34,676 nucleotides of DNA from a virus: the IMG/VR virus record IMGVR_UViG_3300023174_006331, positions 1-34,676 of that record. One strand, given 5' to 3'. Both the position numbers and the translations under genes were made by a program. The notes below the pieces were generated by a model. The model did no database searches. It saw nothing but the letters and a program-made list of their open reading frames with translations, and was not told the origin of the DNA. Shown one piece after another: positions 1 to 6,601 of this stretch (the stretch's first letter is position 1; every line of letters starts with the position of its first letter).

Positions 1-84
1 ACTAACGCCATATTGGTCGCTAAATTCTGAGCACAAAGCTAACGCTTCTTCTGTATTGCTCACATCATAAATTACACTATTCAT
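1..84 (-). CDS. Hypothetical protein, N-terminal 28 codons only (cut by window edge)
   Basis: On the minus strand an ATG at 84-82 opens a frame that runs without a stop to base 1, giving 28 residues that begin MNSVIYDVSNTEEALALC. The ATG overlaps the TGA stop of the upstream gene in an ATGA arrangement, the usual sign of translational coupling in this operon. The fragment is too short to assign a family. I call it real because of the coupling and because the frame stays open to the edge. Confidence 0.5.
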   Translation of the reverse strand, partial: MNSVIYDVSNTEEALALCSEFSDQYGVS

Positions 85-263
85 TTAGGTTTAATTGAAT
101 ATAGCTCTGGTTTTGTGGTAATTTTATTCAAATAATTTTTAGCATTTATTAAACCATCCTTACTATATGGAAAAACACCATATTGAAAATTATCTTTTTT
201 TGAAATTAAGATGTAGTATTTTTTCTTTTTAAGTTTTGTTTTTTTTATTTTATTCTTTTTCAT
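81..263 (-). CDS. Small basic hypothetical protein (60 aa)
   Basis: A 60-residue protein with a strongly lysine-rich N-terminus (MKKNKIKKTKLKKKKYY), then a more ordinary segment with aromatic residues (FQYGVFPYSKDG). I recognise no family. It overlaps the upstream gene by 14 bases and the downstream one by 4 bases (ATGA), so it sits inside the minus-strand operon and is probably translated. The basic N-terminus could bind nucleic acid, but that is only a guess from composition. Confidence 0.5.
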   Translation of the reverse strand: MKKNKIKKTKLKKKKYYILISKKDNFQYGVFPYSKDGLINAKNYLNKITTKPELYSIKPK

Positions 264-495
264 TGTTTAAATATTGTTTTATTTTTTCCCAATGGTTTTT
301 GCTCACGCCAAGCCGACTATTCTCTGCTAGTCTATATGCGTTTTTAGCTTTTGAGTCTGGTACTTCTTCTGATAACTGTATATCAGATGGAATAGAGTCT
401 ACATAATTTGTTATTAGGACTTTCATATGGTCGTCAAGTTTATGAAAATATGATGCCATTTCGTAAAGATGAACCTTTATTGACTGCTTATTCAT
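250..495 (-). CDS. Hypothetical protein (81 aa)
   Basis: Unknown small, probably helical protein beginning MNKQSIKVHLYEMASYFHKL and ending in a charged tail. A longer version from an ATG at 519 is open (89 aa), but the ATG at 495-493 overlaps the end of the ACP gene by only 8 bases (ATGAATAA), like the other junctions of this operon, so I prefer it. No catalytic motif is visible. Its place directly after the ACP gene might mean a shared function, but nothing in the sequence shows it. Confidence 0.55.
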   Translation of the reverse strand: MNKQSIKVHLYEMASYFHKLDDHMKVLITNYVDSIPSDIQLSEEVPDSKAKNAYRLAENSRLGVSKNHWEKIKQYLNNEKE

Positions 496-760
496 TTCGT
501 TTTTGTATTTTAAATTCAATAAATTCTATAAATTCATTAAATGTTCTTTCTTTTATGTTTAGTTCTTTAATGTCTTTTGCTGTAGAGATCAATTGAATTT
601 TATATTTATCTTCTATTTCAGAACATATAGACAATAAAGAAAGAGAATCTATATTTAGAGCACCCATTTTAACATTAATATAATCTTGAATTTGATTTTC
701 TGAAAAATTAGTTTCTTTAATAATTAAAGACTTAATAAAATCAACTTCTTGAGTATTCAT
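488..760 (-). CDS. Acyl carrier protein-like protein
   Basis: A 90-residue acidic protein with the phosphopantetheine-attachment motif of acyl/peptidyl carrier proteins: LNIDSLSLLSICSEIEDKY at about residues 35-53, with Ser39 in Asp-Ser-Leu as the expected attachment site at the start of helix II. Length and predicted helical content fit type II ACPs (75-95 aa). A holo-ACP synthase is encoded about 2 kb upstream in the same operon (2667-2981), which strongly supports a working, phage-modified carrier. The acyl or aminoacyl cargo and the enzymes using it are not evident in the window. It ends in an 8-base overlap with the next gene. Confidence 0.82.
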   Translation of the reverse strand: MNTQEVDFIKSLIIKETNFSENQIQDYINVKMGALNIDSLSLLSICSEIEDKYKIQLISTAKDIKELNIKERTFNEFIEFIEFKIQKRNE

Positions 761-772
761 ATTAATATTATA

Positions 773-1765
773 CTAAATATTCTCTTTATCTCCAGAAAAT
801 ACAACATCACAATAATCTTTTAATTCTCTGGATATATACTCTTTCATGTTATCAAAATCATTAAATTTAATAAAATTCGGACCTAATTCATTATCTAATC
901 TTATTTTAAATATATTTAGTTCTTGTAAGATGTCGCATTTATTGATAATCAATTTGTTTGTTCCAGATATCCTTACAGCATTTAATAATCTATTGAAATT
1001 AAGCCAATTAACTAATCTTTTTCTACCAGTTGTAGTTCCATATTCCTTGCCTAAATCTATTATTTTATTTAATTCCTCATCTGACCATAATGACTCTGGA
1101 AATAATGGATCAACTCCACTTTTGGTATCATAAATTTTAGCTACCCCAATAATATTTCTTATCTTTTTAGGACTAAAGCCTAAAGAGCAAGCAGAATATG
1201 GCAAAGTCTCGCTACTTGTAACATAAGGATAATCGCCATAATTTAAATCTAACCAAAAACTTTGAGCACCTTCACAAAGAATATCCCCATCAAGCTCTCC
1301 ATTCCAAATATGCTTTTTATCTAAATAGTCTTTAGCAAGTTTACCTACTCTTAAAGCTTTATCAGAATAACATGGAGCAATTCCTTGACCAGTTGTTCCA
1401 AGTCTTGGTTTTAAAAACTTAAGATCATACTGAATATGTCTTTCAGTAATAATATGAGTTTTAGGACTAACTTTAATTAAGGATGTATCAAAACCTTCTT
1501 TTGAAAGATATTCTAGTTCATCAAAAAACTTATCAATATTGATAACGCAATTTGGACCAATAATTGATTTCTTATTATGAAATACTCCAGAAGGAATAAG
1601 ATGTGTTTTATATTTTTTTCCATTTAAATAAACTGTGTGACCTGCATTTGGCCCACCATTCCATCTGCATACATAATCATATTTACTAGATAAAGCATTA
1701 GAAATCTTACCCTTGCCTTCATCTCCCCAGCATAAGCCAAAGATGATATCTACTGCATTAATCAT
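773..1765 (-). CDS. purA: Adenylosuccinate synthetase (short, archaeal/phage-length form)
   Basis: Joins IMP and L-aspartate with GTP to make adenylosuccinate, the first committed step to AMP. Visible motifs: the N-terminal P-loop WGDEGKGK (13-20) with the catalytic Asp15, NAGHT (40-44) with the conserved His43, GTTGQGIAP (123-131), EGAQS (165-169), YPYVTSS (179-185), and the aspartate-binding loop GTTTGRKR (243-250). At 330 aa it is about 100 residues shorter than typical bacterial PurA and near the archaeal size. Keeping Asp15 distinguishes it from PurZ of 2-aminoadenine phages, which by family knowledge lacks that residue, so I read it as an IMP-using PurA. Its ATG overlaps the preceding stop by one base (TAATG). 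Confidence 0.93.
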   Translation of the reverse strand: MINAVDIIFGLCWGDEGKGKISNALSSKYDYVCRWNGGPNAGHTVYLNGKKYKTHLIPSGVFHNKKSIIGPNCVINIDKFFDELEYLSKEGFDTSLIKVSPKTHIITERHIQYDLKFLKPRLGTTGQGIAPCYSDKALRVGKLAKDYLDKKHIWNGELDGDILCEGAQSFWLDLNYGDYPYVTSSETLPYSACSLGFSPKKIRNIIGVAKIYDTKSGVDPLFPESLWSDEELNKIIDLGKEYGTTTGRKRLVNWLNFNRLLNAVRISGTNKLIINKCDILQELNIFKIRLDNELGPNFIKFNDFDNMKEYISRELKDYCDVVFSGDKENI

Positions 1766-1983
1766 TACTCGCAGTTATAAAGTCTACTTGGGCTTCTTAT
1801 ATCAAAAATAGAAACATTCTGTTCTTTTTTATCATTAAAAACATTTAAAGTTTCATGATCCACCACTCTATTCACTAATCCACAATAACCCTCTTGAGTT
1901 AGACTATTTGTAATAACAAATACTTTCTTGCCAATCATTCTCTTAAGAATGTTTGCTTTTGTTTTATTTAATGTTGTATCCAT
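1765..1983 (-). CDS. Small hypothetical protein (72 aa), possible Sm/SH3-like beta barrel
   Basis: Sequence such as KKVFVITNSLTQEGYCGLVN and ETLNVFNDKKEQNVSIFDI gives alternating hydrophobic strands and turns that look like a small beta barrel (Sm- or SH3-like). That fold idea is an inference from the pattern only, and no family motif is recognised. It sits between the metallophosphoesterase (21-base gap) and purA (one-base overlap), so it is co-transcribed and probably translationally coupled to purA. Confidence 0.65.
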   Translation of the reverse strand: MDTTLNKTKANILKRMIGKKVFVITNSLTQEGYCGLVNRVVDHETLNVFNDKKEQNVSIFDIRSPSRLYNCE

Positions 1984-2004
1984 CTTTATATATTATCCTA
2001 TATT

Positions 2005-2667
2005 TTAACAAAAGTCCAGATCTATTTTACCTTTTTTATTAATTGTTACATAACTGCATTTTTCTTCGCAAAAACTGCCAGTATTAATATAGTTATGAGA
2101 TATTTCTGGTATGTGAGTATGACCACAAATGATTTTATCATAACCATTAAGGTCTATATATTTTATAGCATTTTTTTTAACATCTGAGCTTTTTTCTACA
2201 AAATCATTTGTTCTATTCTTGAAAATTTTAAAAAAATCATCTGCATAAGGAGTATATTTTCTAATAAAATAATAGCATTTGACTATGATATTGGTAATCC
2301 ATTTGTATTTTGTAAAATATATATCAAATATATCACCATGTACTACAAGAATTTTATTTTTATTATACTCAAGAACATGATCATTTTCGCACTTAAAACC
2401 TAATAGAATACTCATAAATTCTGCTTTAAGAAAGCAATGATTACCGATTAAATATACAATTTTACATTTTTTGGAAAGTTTCCTTAATTTTGATAACACT
2501 CTCCAGTGTTCTTTTTTGAGCCTATGAAGATTATGATGATCAAATAAATCTCCAGCAATAATTATCTTATTAGCTTTAATATTTTTTAGAACTTTTAAAA
2601 GCCGATCTGGATGACAATCTTTTGAACCTAAATGAACATCTGAAAAAATCAAAACATCAGTTTTCAT
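2005..2667 (-). CDS. Calcineurin-like metallophosphoesterase (LpxH-like family)
   Basis: A 220-residue two-metal phosphoesterase with all the usual blocks: SDVHLG near the N-terminus, AGDLFD, IGNH, VVHGD, and CGHTHIPE near the C-terminus, followed by INTGSFCE. This order and the NTGSFCE block resemble the LpxH/YbbF-type branch of the superfamily, whose best-known member hydrolyses UDP-2,3-diacylglucosamine. The real substrate cannot be read from the sequence and could be a nucleotide, a phosphodiester or a lipid precursor. It overlaps the AcpS stop by one base (TAATG). Family call sure, substrate open. Confidence 0.88.
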   Translation of the reverse strand: MKTDVLIFSDVHLGSKDCHPDRLLKVLKNIKANKIIIAGDLFDHHNLHRLKKEHWRVLSKLRKLSKKCKIVYLIGNHCFLKAEFMSILLGFKCENDHVLEYNKNKILVVHGDIFDIYFTKYKWITNIIVKCYYFIRKYTPYADDFFKIFKNRTNDFVEKSSDVKKNAIKYIDLNGYDKIICGHTHIPEISHNYINTGSFCEEKCSYVTINKKGKIDLDFC

Positions 2668-2981
2668 TACTTGCTTTTCATATTTAAAACAATTGCAGTA
2701 GCATATTCTTTTTCATGACTTATTGATACGCATGCTTTAATTTTCTTGCCTTTTATATAAATGCATGGCTTATTATTTTTAGTTAGAATTTCAATCTCTT
2801 TATTTATATATGGCAAGCCAGCTTTAAAAGCTGCTTCTTTTGCTGCCCATTTTCCAGCTAATTTTTGATGTATGTTAGATTTTGTTGTTTCTAAAATCTC
2901 TTTGTCTGAAAAAATTTTACTGAAAAAAGAATATTTTTTATTTGTAAATCTATTAATCTCTACAATATCTATACCAATCAT
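2667..2981 (-). CDS. acpS: Holo-[acyl-carrier-protein] synthase (4'-phosphopantetheinyl transferase)
   Basis: Transfers 4'-phosphopantetheine from CoA to the serine of an ACP. At 104 residues it is slightly shorter than bacterial AcpS (about 120-126). Diagnostic blocks are present: GIDIVEINRF at 3-12 (metal-binding Asp5), FSKIFSDKE at 20-28, AGKWAAKEAAFKA at 42-54 (metal-ligand Glu49), and SISHEKEYATA at 86-96. The matching ACP gene lies downstream in the same operon. The start lies 2 bases after the stop of the IMPDH/GMPR-family gene. Encoding its own AcpS suggests that the phage ACP is a poor host substrate or that carrier activation is limiting during infection. Confidence 0.92.
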   Translation of the reverse strand: MIGIDIVEINRFTNKKYSFFSKIFSDKEILETTKSNIHQKLAGKWAAKEAAFKAGLPYINKEIEILTKNNKPCIYIKGKKIKACVSISHEKEYATAIVLNMKSK

Positions 2982-2983
2982 AA

Positions 2984-4090
2984 TTATTTTCCATGAGCAA
3001 AAGCTTCATACATGCTATTTGCAGTTGGAGAAATTACTTTAATTTTGTTCTCCCAAATGCCTCCACGCATTTCTTCTATAGTTCTAAATCCAAGATAACT
3101 CATCGCACTTCTCAAACCATTTGCATAATCGTAAACTACATCTTCAATCGTCTTATCTTGAATCAAAGGAATTAAAGTTTTGTCTCCTTCGACAAATAGA
3201 TTCTTTTTGCTTCCATCATAAAGTTCATAATCTTCAACTACGTCTTTACTCGCCATTCCTCTGTAAGTAGCGAATAATCGTCCATCTTTTTCTATAATAT
3301 TTTCTTGATCTACAACGTCAGCTAAACCAGCAAAAATTCTACCACAAATTACTGCGTCTGCTCCACTAGCAATAGCTTTAACTAAATCTCTTGGATTTCT
3401 TATTCCTCCATCGGCAAGAATACTTGGTCTATCTTCTTCTTTTGGATTTTCTTGGCTAAAGTGATCTGCGTTAGCTAATTGATAATTTCTAATAGCCTCC
3501 CAAGCATAAGACAATCCAGTAACACTTGGACATCCAATTCCAGTTTTAATCTGAGTCAAGCACATACTTCCTGGACCAATTAAGTGTCTAAATCCATCAG
3601 CTTTTAAATTCGCTAATCTATAAACACTAGGTTTTGTTAAAGTGTTTCCAACTATAATATCTTGTTTGTATGAAGATTGTTTATACCAAATCAGAAAATC
3701 TTCTACGCTTTTGGCTAAACCATTAGCTGTATCTAAAAATAATATATCTGTGTTTTTATCTAATTCTTTTATTCTATAATATGCGTCTTTTAAACCGATA
3801 GCAGAAATACAGAATCCACTTTGATCTTTAATTTTACCAGCTTTTAGAGCTTGCTCTTCTGCGCTCATAAATCTATGAAGGACTCCTGCCCCACCAATTT
3901 TATTAATTTTTATGCAGGATTTTACTGAAGATACAGTATCCATTGGAGATAATATTAATGGAATATCTATATATTTATTTTTTGATATTTTAGTTATTGT
4001 ACTTACTTCTTTTCTAGAAGAAATATCAGAGAAATTTGGGAGCAAGCAGATATCATCATATCCAAGCCCAGCATCAATTTGTATCTTCAT
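2984..4090 (-). CDS. IMP dehydrogenase / GMP reductase family enzyme (no CBS domains)
   Basis: A 368-residue TIM-barrel purine enzyme. The catalytic loop IGPGSMCLTQIKTG (171-184) carries the nucleophile Cys177 and Thr179, the phosphate-binding LADGG is at 225-229, and a flap begins YRGMAS (276-281). The CBS pair of typical IMPDH is missing: the barrel continues directly after LHRFMSAEEQA. YRGM resembles IMPDH, but the Arg-Tyr dyad expected later in the IMPDH flap reads Asp-Tyr (VEDYEL), and overall length and the FVEGDKT segment also suit GMP reductase. I therefore leave the reaction open: IMP to XMP, or GMP to IMP. The second would feed the phage PurA. Confidence 0.9.
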   Translation of the reverse strand: MKIQIDAGLGYDDICLLPNFSDISSRKEVSTITKISKNKYIDIPLILSPMDTVSSVKSCIKINKIGGAGVLHRFMSAEEQALKAGKIKDQSGFCISAIGLKDAYYRIKELDKNTDILFLDTANGLAKSVEDFLIWYKQSSYKQDIIVGNTLTKPSVYRLANLKADGFRHLIGPGSMCLTQIKTGIGCPSVTGLSYAWEAIRNYQLANADHFSQENPKEEDRPSILADGGIRNPRDLVKAIASGADAVICGRIFAGLADVVDQENIIEKDGRLFATYRGMASKDVVEDYELYDGSKKNLFVEGDKTLIPLIQDKTIEDVVYDYANGLRSAMSYLGFRTIEEMRGGIWENKIKVISPTANSMYEAFAHGK

Positions 4091-4091
4091 G

Positions 4092-4385
4092 TTATATTTC
4101 TAACAGTCCTCCGTCTGATTTTACAACATATATATTATCTGTATCTTCTTTTTCTTTTATAATTTTTATCTCTTCTGGCGTTAAAAATTTATCAAGACTA
4201 TCTTTTGTGCTATTCAAAAAATTCATATGATTTTTATTGCAAGGGCAATTTGGATTATCTGCGACTTTACTATATATATCCTTATAGATCATCATTTGTT
4301 GATTTACGCCTTTTAAATTATAAGAATTTACTATGGTCATTAATTCCCAATGTTTTTCTATATAAAGAGGTTTACGTTCACTCAT
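4092..4385 (-). CDS. Hypothetical protein (97 aa)
   Basis: Unknown protein with a helical, charged sequence and a compact cysteine pair (NPNCPCNKNH, about residues 45-54) that might bind metal. The C-terminal part (FLTPEEIKIIKEKEDTD) looks helical. One base separates its stop from the ATG of the next gene and 8 bases overlap the membrane-protein gene upstream, so it is an operon member. No function assigned. Confidence 0.62.
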   Translation of the reverse strand: MSERKPLYIEKHWELMTIVNSYNLKGVNQQMMIYKDIYSKVADNPNCPCNKNHMNFLNSTKDSLDKFLTPEEIKIIKEKEDTDNIYVVKSDGGLLEI

Positions 4386-4713
4386 GTTTAGTATTCCTTT
4401 CCACTATAGTATATAATACTATAATTATAACATAAATCAAACCAAAATATTTTATATTTGTAAAAAAAGATATCAATAAAGCTGCCCAAAATGACAAACA
4501 ATAAATGCAAGAGATAAGTCTAGTAAAAAAACTGTTATAGTTTATAAATAAAAATTTTGGTAAATTGTTATTAAGTCCTGCATTTTTTGCTTTTTCATAT
4601 TCTTTTATTATTTTAAAATTAAAGAATTTTAAATATTCATAAACTGCATCTGTTTTCAACCATATGAAAATAAATGAAAACGCTATTAAAGAATATAAAA
4701 TTGGTTCTTTCAC
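4378..4713 (-). CDS. Membrane protein with CxxC-x-FW motif (DUF1360-like)
   Basis: A 111-residue protein with a hydrophobic N-terminal segment (ILYSLIAFSFIFIWL), a soluble charged middle, and two more hydrophobic segments near the C-terminus. The second begins SCIYCLSFWAALLISF. A CxxCxxFW signature ahead of a membrane helix occurs in DUF1360-type small membrane proteins found in Bacillus and many phages, whose function is not established. Three membrane passes are expected. Its start overlaps the preceding gene's stop by 4 bases. Confidence 0.65.
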   Translation of the reverse strand: MKEPILYSLIAFSFIFIWLKTDAVYEYLKFFNFKIIKEYEKAKNAGLNNNLPKFLFINYNSFFTRLISCIYCLSFWAALLISFFTNIKYFGLIYVIIIVLYTIVERNTKHE

Positions 4714-5213
4714 TCTGGACTTTCTGGATTATATGAAGCTTTTTTGTCTGACCTTAAAGATTTTGAATAAGTTAATGGTTTTGTATACTCTTTTTCATTA
4801 GAAGAGCTGTATTGTTTTGTAGAAAATTGAAGAGACGTATTTGCGCCTTTTGGTTTTTCTATGCTCTCCTCATATGATGGATTAAAACTTGAAATATATC
4901 TATCTGGGAATTGATTTGGATAAACTGTGTTTGTGCCGTATGTTCTATATACTGCCCATTTTTGAGAAGGATGATTGTCTCCATAATTCTGTTTTCTTAC
5001 TATAAAAGAAGGAAATTGTCTATGAAAAATTGTGTTTGTGCCTAAAGAGTCAAATAACCAGTATTCATTTTCATTCATTTTTCTAACAGTCATAGAAGGA
5101 AATTGCCTTGGATAAACTGAATTGGTACCAAATGTTCTTGTGATAGTTGCTTCTTGATATTGAGCAAATAAATTAAAACAAAACAAATTTAGAAGTAGAA
5201 TGTATTTAATCAT
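4710..5213 (-). CDS. Secreted repeat protein with N-terminal signal peptide
   Basis: A 167-residue protein. Residues 1-18 (MIKYILLLNLFCFNLFAQ) form a clear signal peptide, probably cut after the FAQ at its end. The body has three imperfect repeats with a GTN-x-V/I-Y/F-x-x-Q-F-P core, at about residues 27-45, 56-74 and 91-109, the first two sharing QFPS and VRK. The C-terminal third is low-complexity and Ser/Lys-rich. No family recognised. An exported protein in an otherwise metabolic operon suggests a role at the cell envelope. Its start overlaps the preceding stop by 4 bases. Confidence 0.68.
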   Translation of the reverse strand: MIKYILLLNLFCFNLFAQYQEATITRTFGTNSVYPRQFPSMTVRKMNENEYWLFDSLGTNTIFHRQFPSFIVRKQNYGDNHPSQKWAVYRTYGTNTVYPNQFPDRYISSFNPSYEESIEKPKGANTSLQFSTKQYSSSNEKEYTKPLTYSKSLRSDKKASYNPESPE

Positions 5214-5623
5214 ATTAGGTTTATATTTGACTTTGGTAATATAAGCAAGTCTGCAATTTTATCTCCTATAAAAATATTGTGCTTTGTGTTTTCTCCAAAA
5301 AACCTTTCTTTGTCTGATATCATAAGAATGCCTTTAGGTATATTAATATTAGTTATGATTAATTGCAAGTCATTTCTTTCTCCAACGATAACATCATTGA
5401 GTATATTTATTCCATGTTTGATATACAAATCTTTTTTTGGCAAGATTAATCCTATAAAATCTTCTGATATTTTAATATTTAAAAATGTTCTTAAGAAATG
5501 TCTCTCTCCTGGAAGAATAGACATTCTTTCTGCACTATGAATTTCTATTAAACCTTCTGAATTTAATTGAAGGTTTTTAGCTTTATCTAAAATTTTTGTA
5601 TAATTAACTTGTGCAGGGTTCAT
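5210..5623 (-). CDS. dUTPase/dCTP-deaminase-superfamily protein, degenerate
   Basis: A 137-residue protein with the trimeric dUTPase fold pattern: ILPGERHFLRT early (compare PGERxLVxTG), GLILPKKDLYIKHGINILNDVIVG in the middle (compare PRSGLAxKxGIxVxxGVIDxDY), and FIGDKIADLLILP near the end (compare GDRIAQLV). The residues that bind and hydrolyse dUTP are largely gone: PRSS is PKKD, the catalytic Asp of GVIDxDY is not kept, and the C-terminal glycine-rich fifth motif is absent. It may be a regulatory or structural relic, or act on another nucleotide. It follows the dCMP deaminase gene with a 20-base overlap, which fits a pyrimidine role. Confidence 0.72.
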   Translation of the reverse strand: MNPAQVNYTKILDKAKNLQLNSEGLIEIHSAERMSILPGERHFLRTFLNIKISEDFIGLILPKKDLYIKHGINILNDVIVGERNDLQLIITNINIPKGILMISDKERFFGENTKHNIFIGDKIADLLILPKSNINLI

Positions 5624-6029
5624 ATTTTATAAGTTGTATTTTATGAAATTTAAATATTTCTTTTGATTGAGTATCTTTGTCATATTCTTCAAGGTAGAAC
5701 ACTTTCTCTATTCCGTATGAGACTATATTGATTGCACAGCAAGAGCAGGGTAAAAGAGTTGAGGTTAAAATATATGGGTTATCGTATCTAGTTATGCAAG
5801 ATAAAGCATTGGTTTCTGCATGAATTATATATTTTCTTCTATTATCCCTATCTTTCCAAAAATCATTACCTCTTTGATCTTTGGGCTTAATACCATTGTA
5901 TCCAATGCTTAAAACTCTACCATTTTTATCTAAAATAGATACTCCTACTTTTTGATATGGATCTTCTGATCTTTTAGATGCAGTTAAAGCTATGTTCATT
6001 GCCATATCTATAAAAGATATTCTTTTCAT
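5604..6029 (-). CDS. Deoxycytidylate (dCMP) deaminase
   Basis: Converts dCMP to dUMP, the precursor of dTMP. The 141-residue protein has the zinc-dependent cytidine deaminase signature: HAE at 70-72 (zinc His70, proton-shuttle Glu72) and PCSCC at 94-98 (zinc Cys95 and Cys98). Upstream, DPYQKVGVSILDKNGRVLS and GYNG match the substrate-binding half of ComEB/T4 gpcd-type deaminases. It is the first full-size gene of the minus-strand operon. Its ATG overlaps the stop of a possible 20-residue leader peptide (ATGA). Confidence 0.92.
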   Translation of the reverse strand: MKRISFIDMAMNIALTASKRSEDPYQKVGVSILDKNGRVLSIGYNGIKPKDQRGNDFWKDRDNRRKYIIHAETNALSCITRYDNPYILTSTLLPCSCCAINIVSYGIEKVFYLEEYDKDTQSKEIFKFHKIQLIKYEPCTS

Positions 6030-6088
6030 TTAGTTTTAATAGACAGGCAAATAAATATTAAAACGCCTAAAATAACGCTCATTGTCAT
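6026..6088 (-). CDS. Possible 20-aa hydrophobic peptide before the dCMP deaminase gene
   Basis: ATG at 6088-6086 opens MTMSVILGVLIFICLSIKTK, ending in a TGA that overlaps the dCMP deaminase ATG by 4 bases. The middle is long and apolar enough for one short membrane helix. The ATGA overlap copies the coupling used throughout this operon, and a sigma70-like promoter would start transcription almost at its ATG. It could be a leader peptide or a membrane micro-protein. It is short enough that chance cannot be excluded. Confidence 0.35.
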   Translation of the reverse strand: MTMSVILGVLIFICLSIKTK

Positions 6089-6095
6089 AATGATA

Positions 6096-6124
6096 ATTAT
6101 ACTAAAGTTTTCTAGAAAAAGCAA
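6096..6124 (-). promoter_or_regulatory. Sigma70-like promoter of the minus-strand metabolic operon
   Basis: Reading the minus strand, TTGCTT (6124-6119) is followed after exactly 17 bases by TATAAT (6101-6096). Transcription would begin near 6089, next to the ATG at 6088. The hexamers and spacing match host housekeeping promoters, so this operon is probably expressed early. Confidence 0.55.
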
Positions 6125-6150
6125 GTTTTGTTTATATAATCTTATATTAC

Positions 6151-6576
6151 ATGACTATACTAGAAGCCGTTAATAAGCTATTAGAGCATTTCGTTAAAAA
6201 AGATTCTTTTAGTCTTGATGTAGATTATGCAAATCTAATGAATATTTCTGAAAGTCCTGATGAGGATAAGATTTGTTTTATTTTAGCCTTAGAAGATTTG
6301 GAAAAAAATGATTTTATTAAATCTCATCAAATTGGTAAAAAGAAAACATATATTTTAAAAAAACCTATTATCTCTTATGAACAAAATTTAGTATTGGCTG
6401 GATTTACTTGCAATATGATAGCTAAAATTATAAACGATTTTTGTGATAAAATAAAAGATAAAAGAGATTATTGTGATGCAAGATCTGTAAATGAAAAAGA
6501 TATAAGGAATCTTATATTTATAGCTTCTTTAAATTCTAACTCACAAGATAAAAGCAAACAAGGTCTTGACGAATAA
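6151..6576 (+). CDS. Hypothetical protein, possible winged-helix fold (141 aa)
   Basis: The N-terminal half alternates helices and a hairpin: LLEHF, then DKICFILALEDLEKNDFIKSHQIG, then KKKTYILKKP. The last strands could be the wing of a winged-helix domain. The C-terminal half is helical (LVLAGFTCNMIAKIINDFCDKI) with a polar tail. No family recognised, and DNA binding is an inference from the pattern. A TATAAT at 6135-6140 lies 11 bases before the ATG without a good -35 box. It is the first gene on the plus strand after the divergent region. Confidence 0.65.
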   Translation: MTILEAVNKLLEHFVKKDSFSLDVDYANLMNISESPDEDKICFILALEDLEKNDFIKSHQIGKKKTYILKKPIISYEQNLVLAGFTCNMIAKIINDFCDKIKDKRDYCDARSVNEKDIRNLIFIASLNSNSQDKSKQGLDE

Positions 6577-6594
6577 ACAAAATCATACTATAAT
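6566..6594 (+). promoter_or_regulatory. Sigma70-like promoter before the dNMP kinase gene
   Basis: TTGACG (6566-6571), a 17-base spacer and TATAAT (6589-6594) form a near-consensus host promoter. The -35 box lies inside the end of the upstream gene. The expected start near 6601 is one base from the ATG at 6602, so the transcript would be almost leaderless, as at the divergent minus-strand promoter. Confidence 0.6.
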
Positions 6595-6601
6595 CTACTG
6601 A

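Noticed and set aside
66-78. AGTGTAATT on the minus strand near base 75 as another late-promoter copy.
   Set aside because: It lies inside the first codons of the partial gene, downstream of its ATG, so it cannot serve that gene; probably chance.
773-4090. A Z-genome (2-aminoadenine) biosynthesis cluster based on the PurA-like gene.
   Set aside because: The PurA-like protein retains the catalytic Asp absent from PurZ, and no DatZ-type phosphohydrolase or MazG-like gene is seen in the window.
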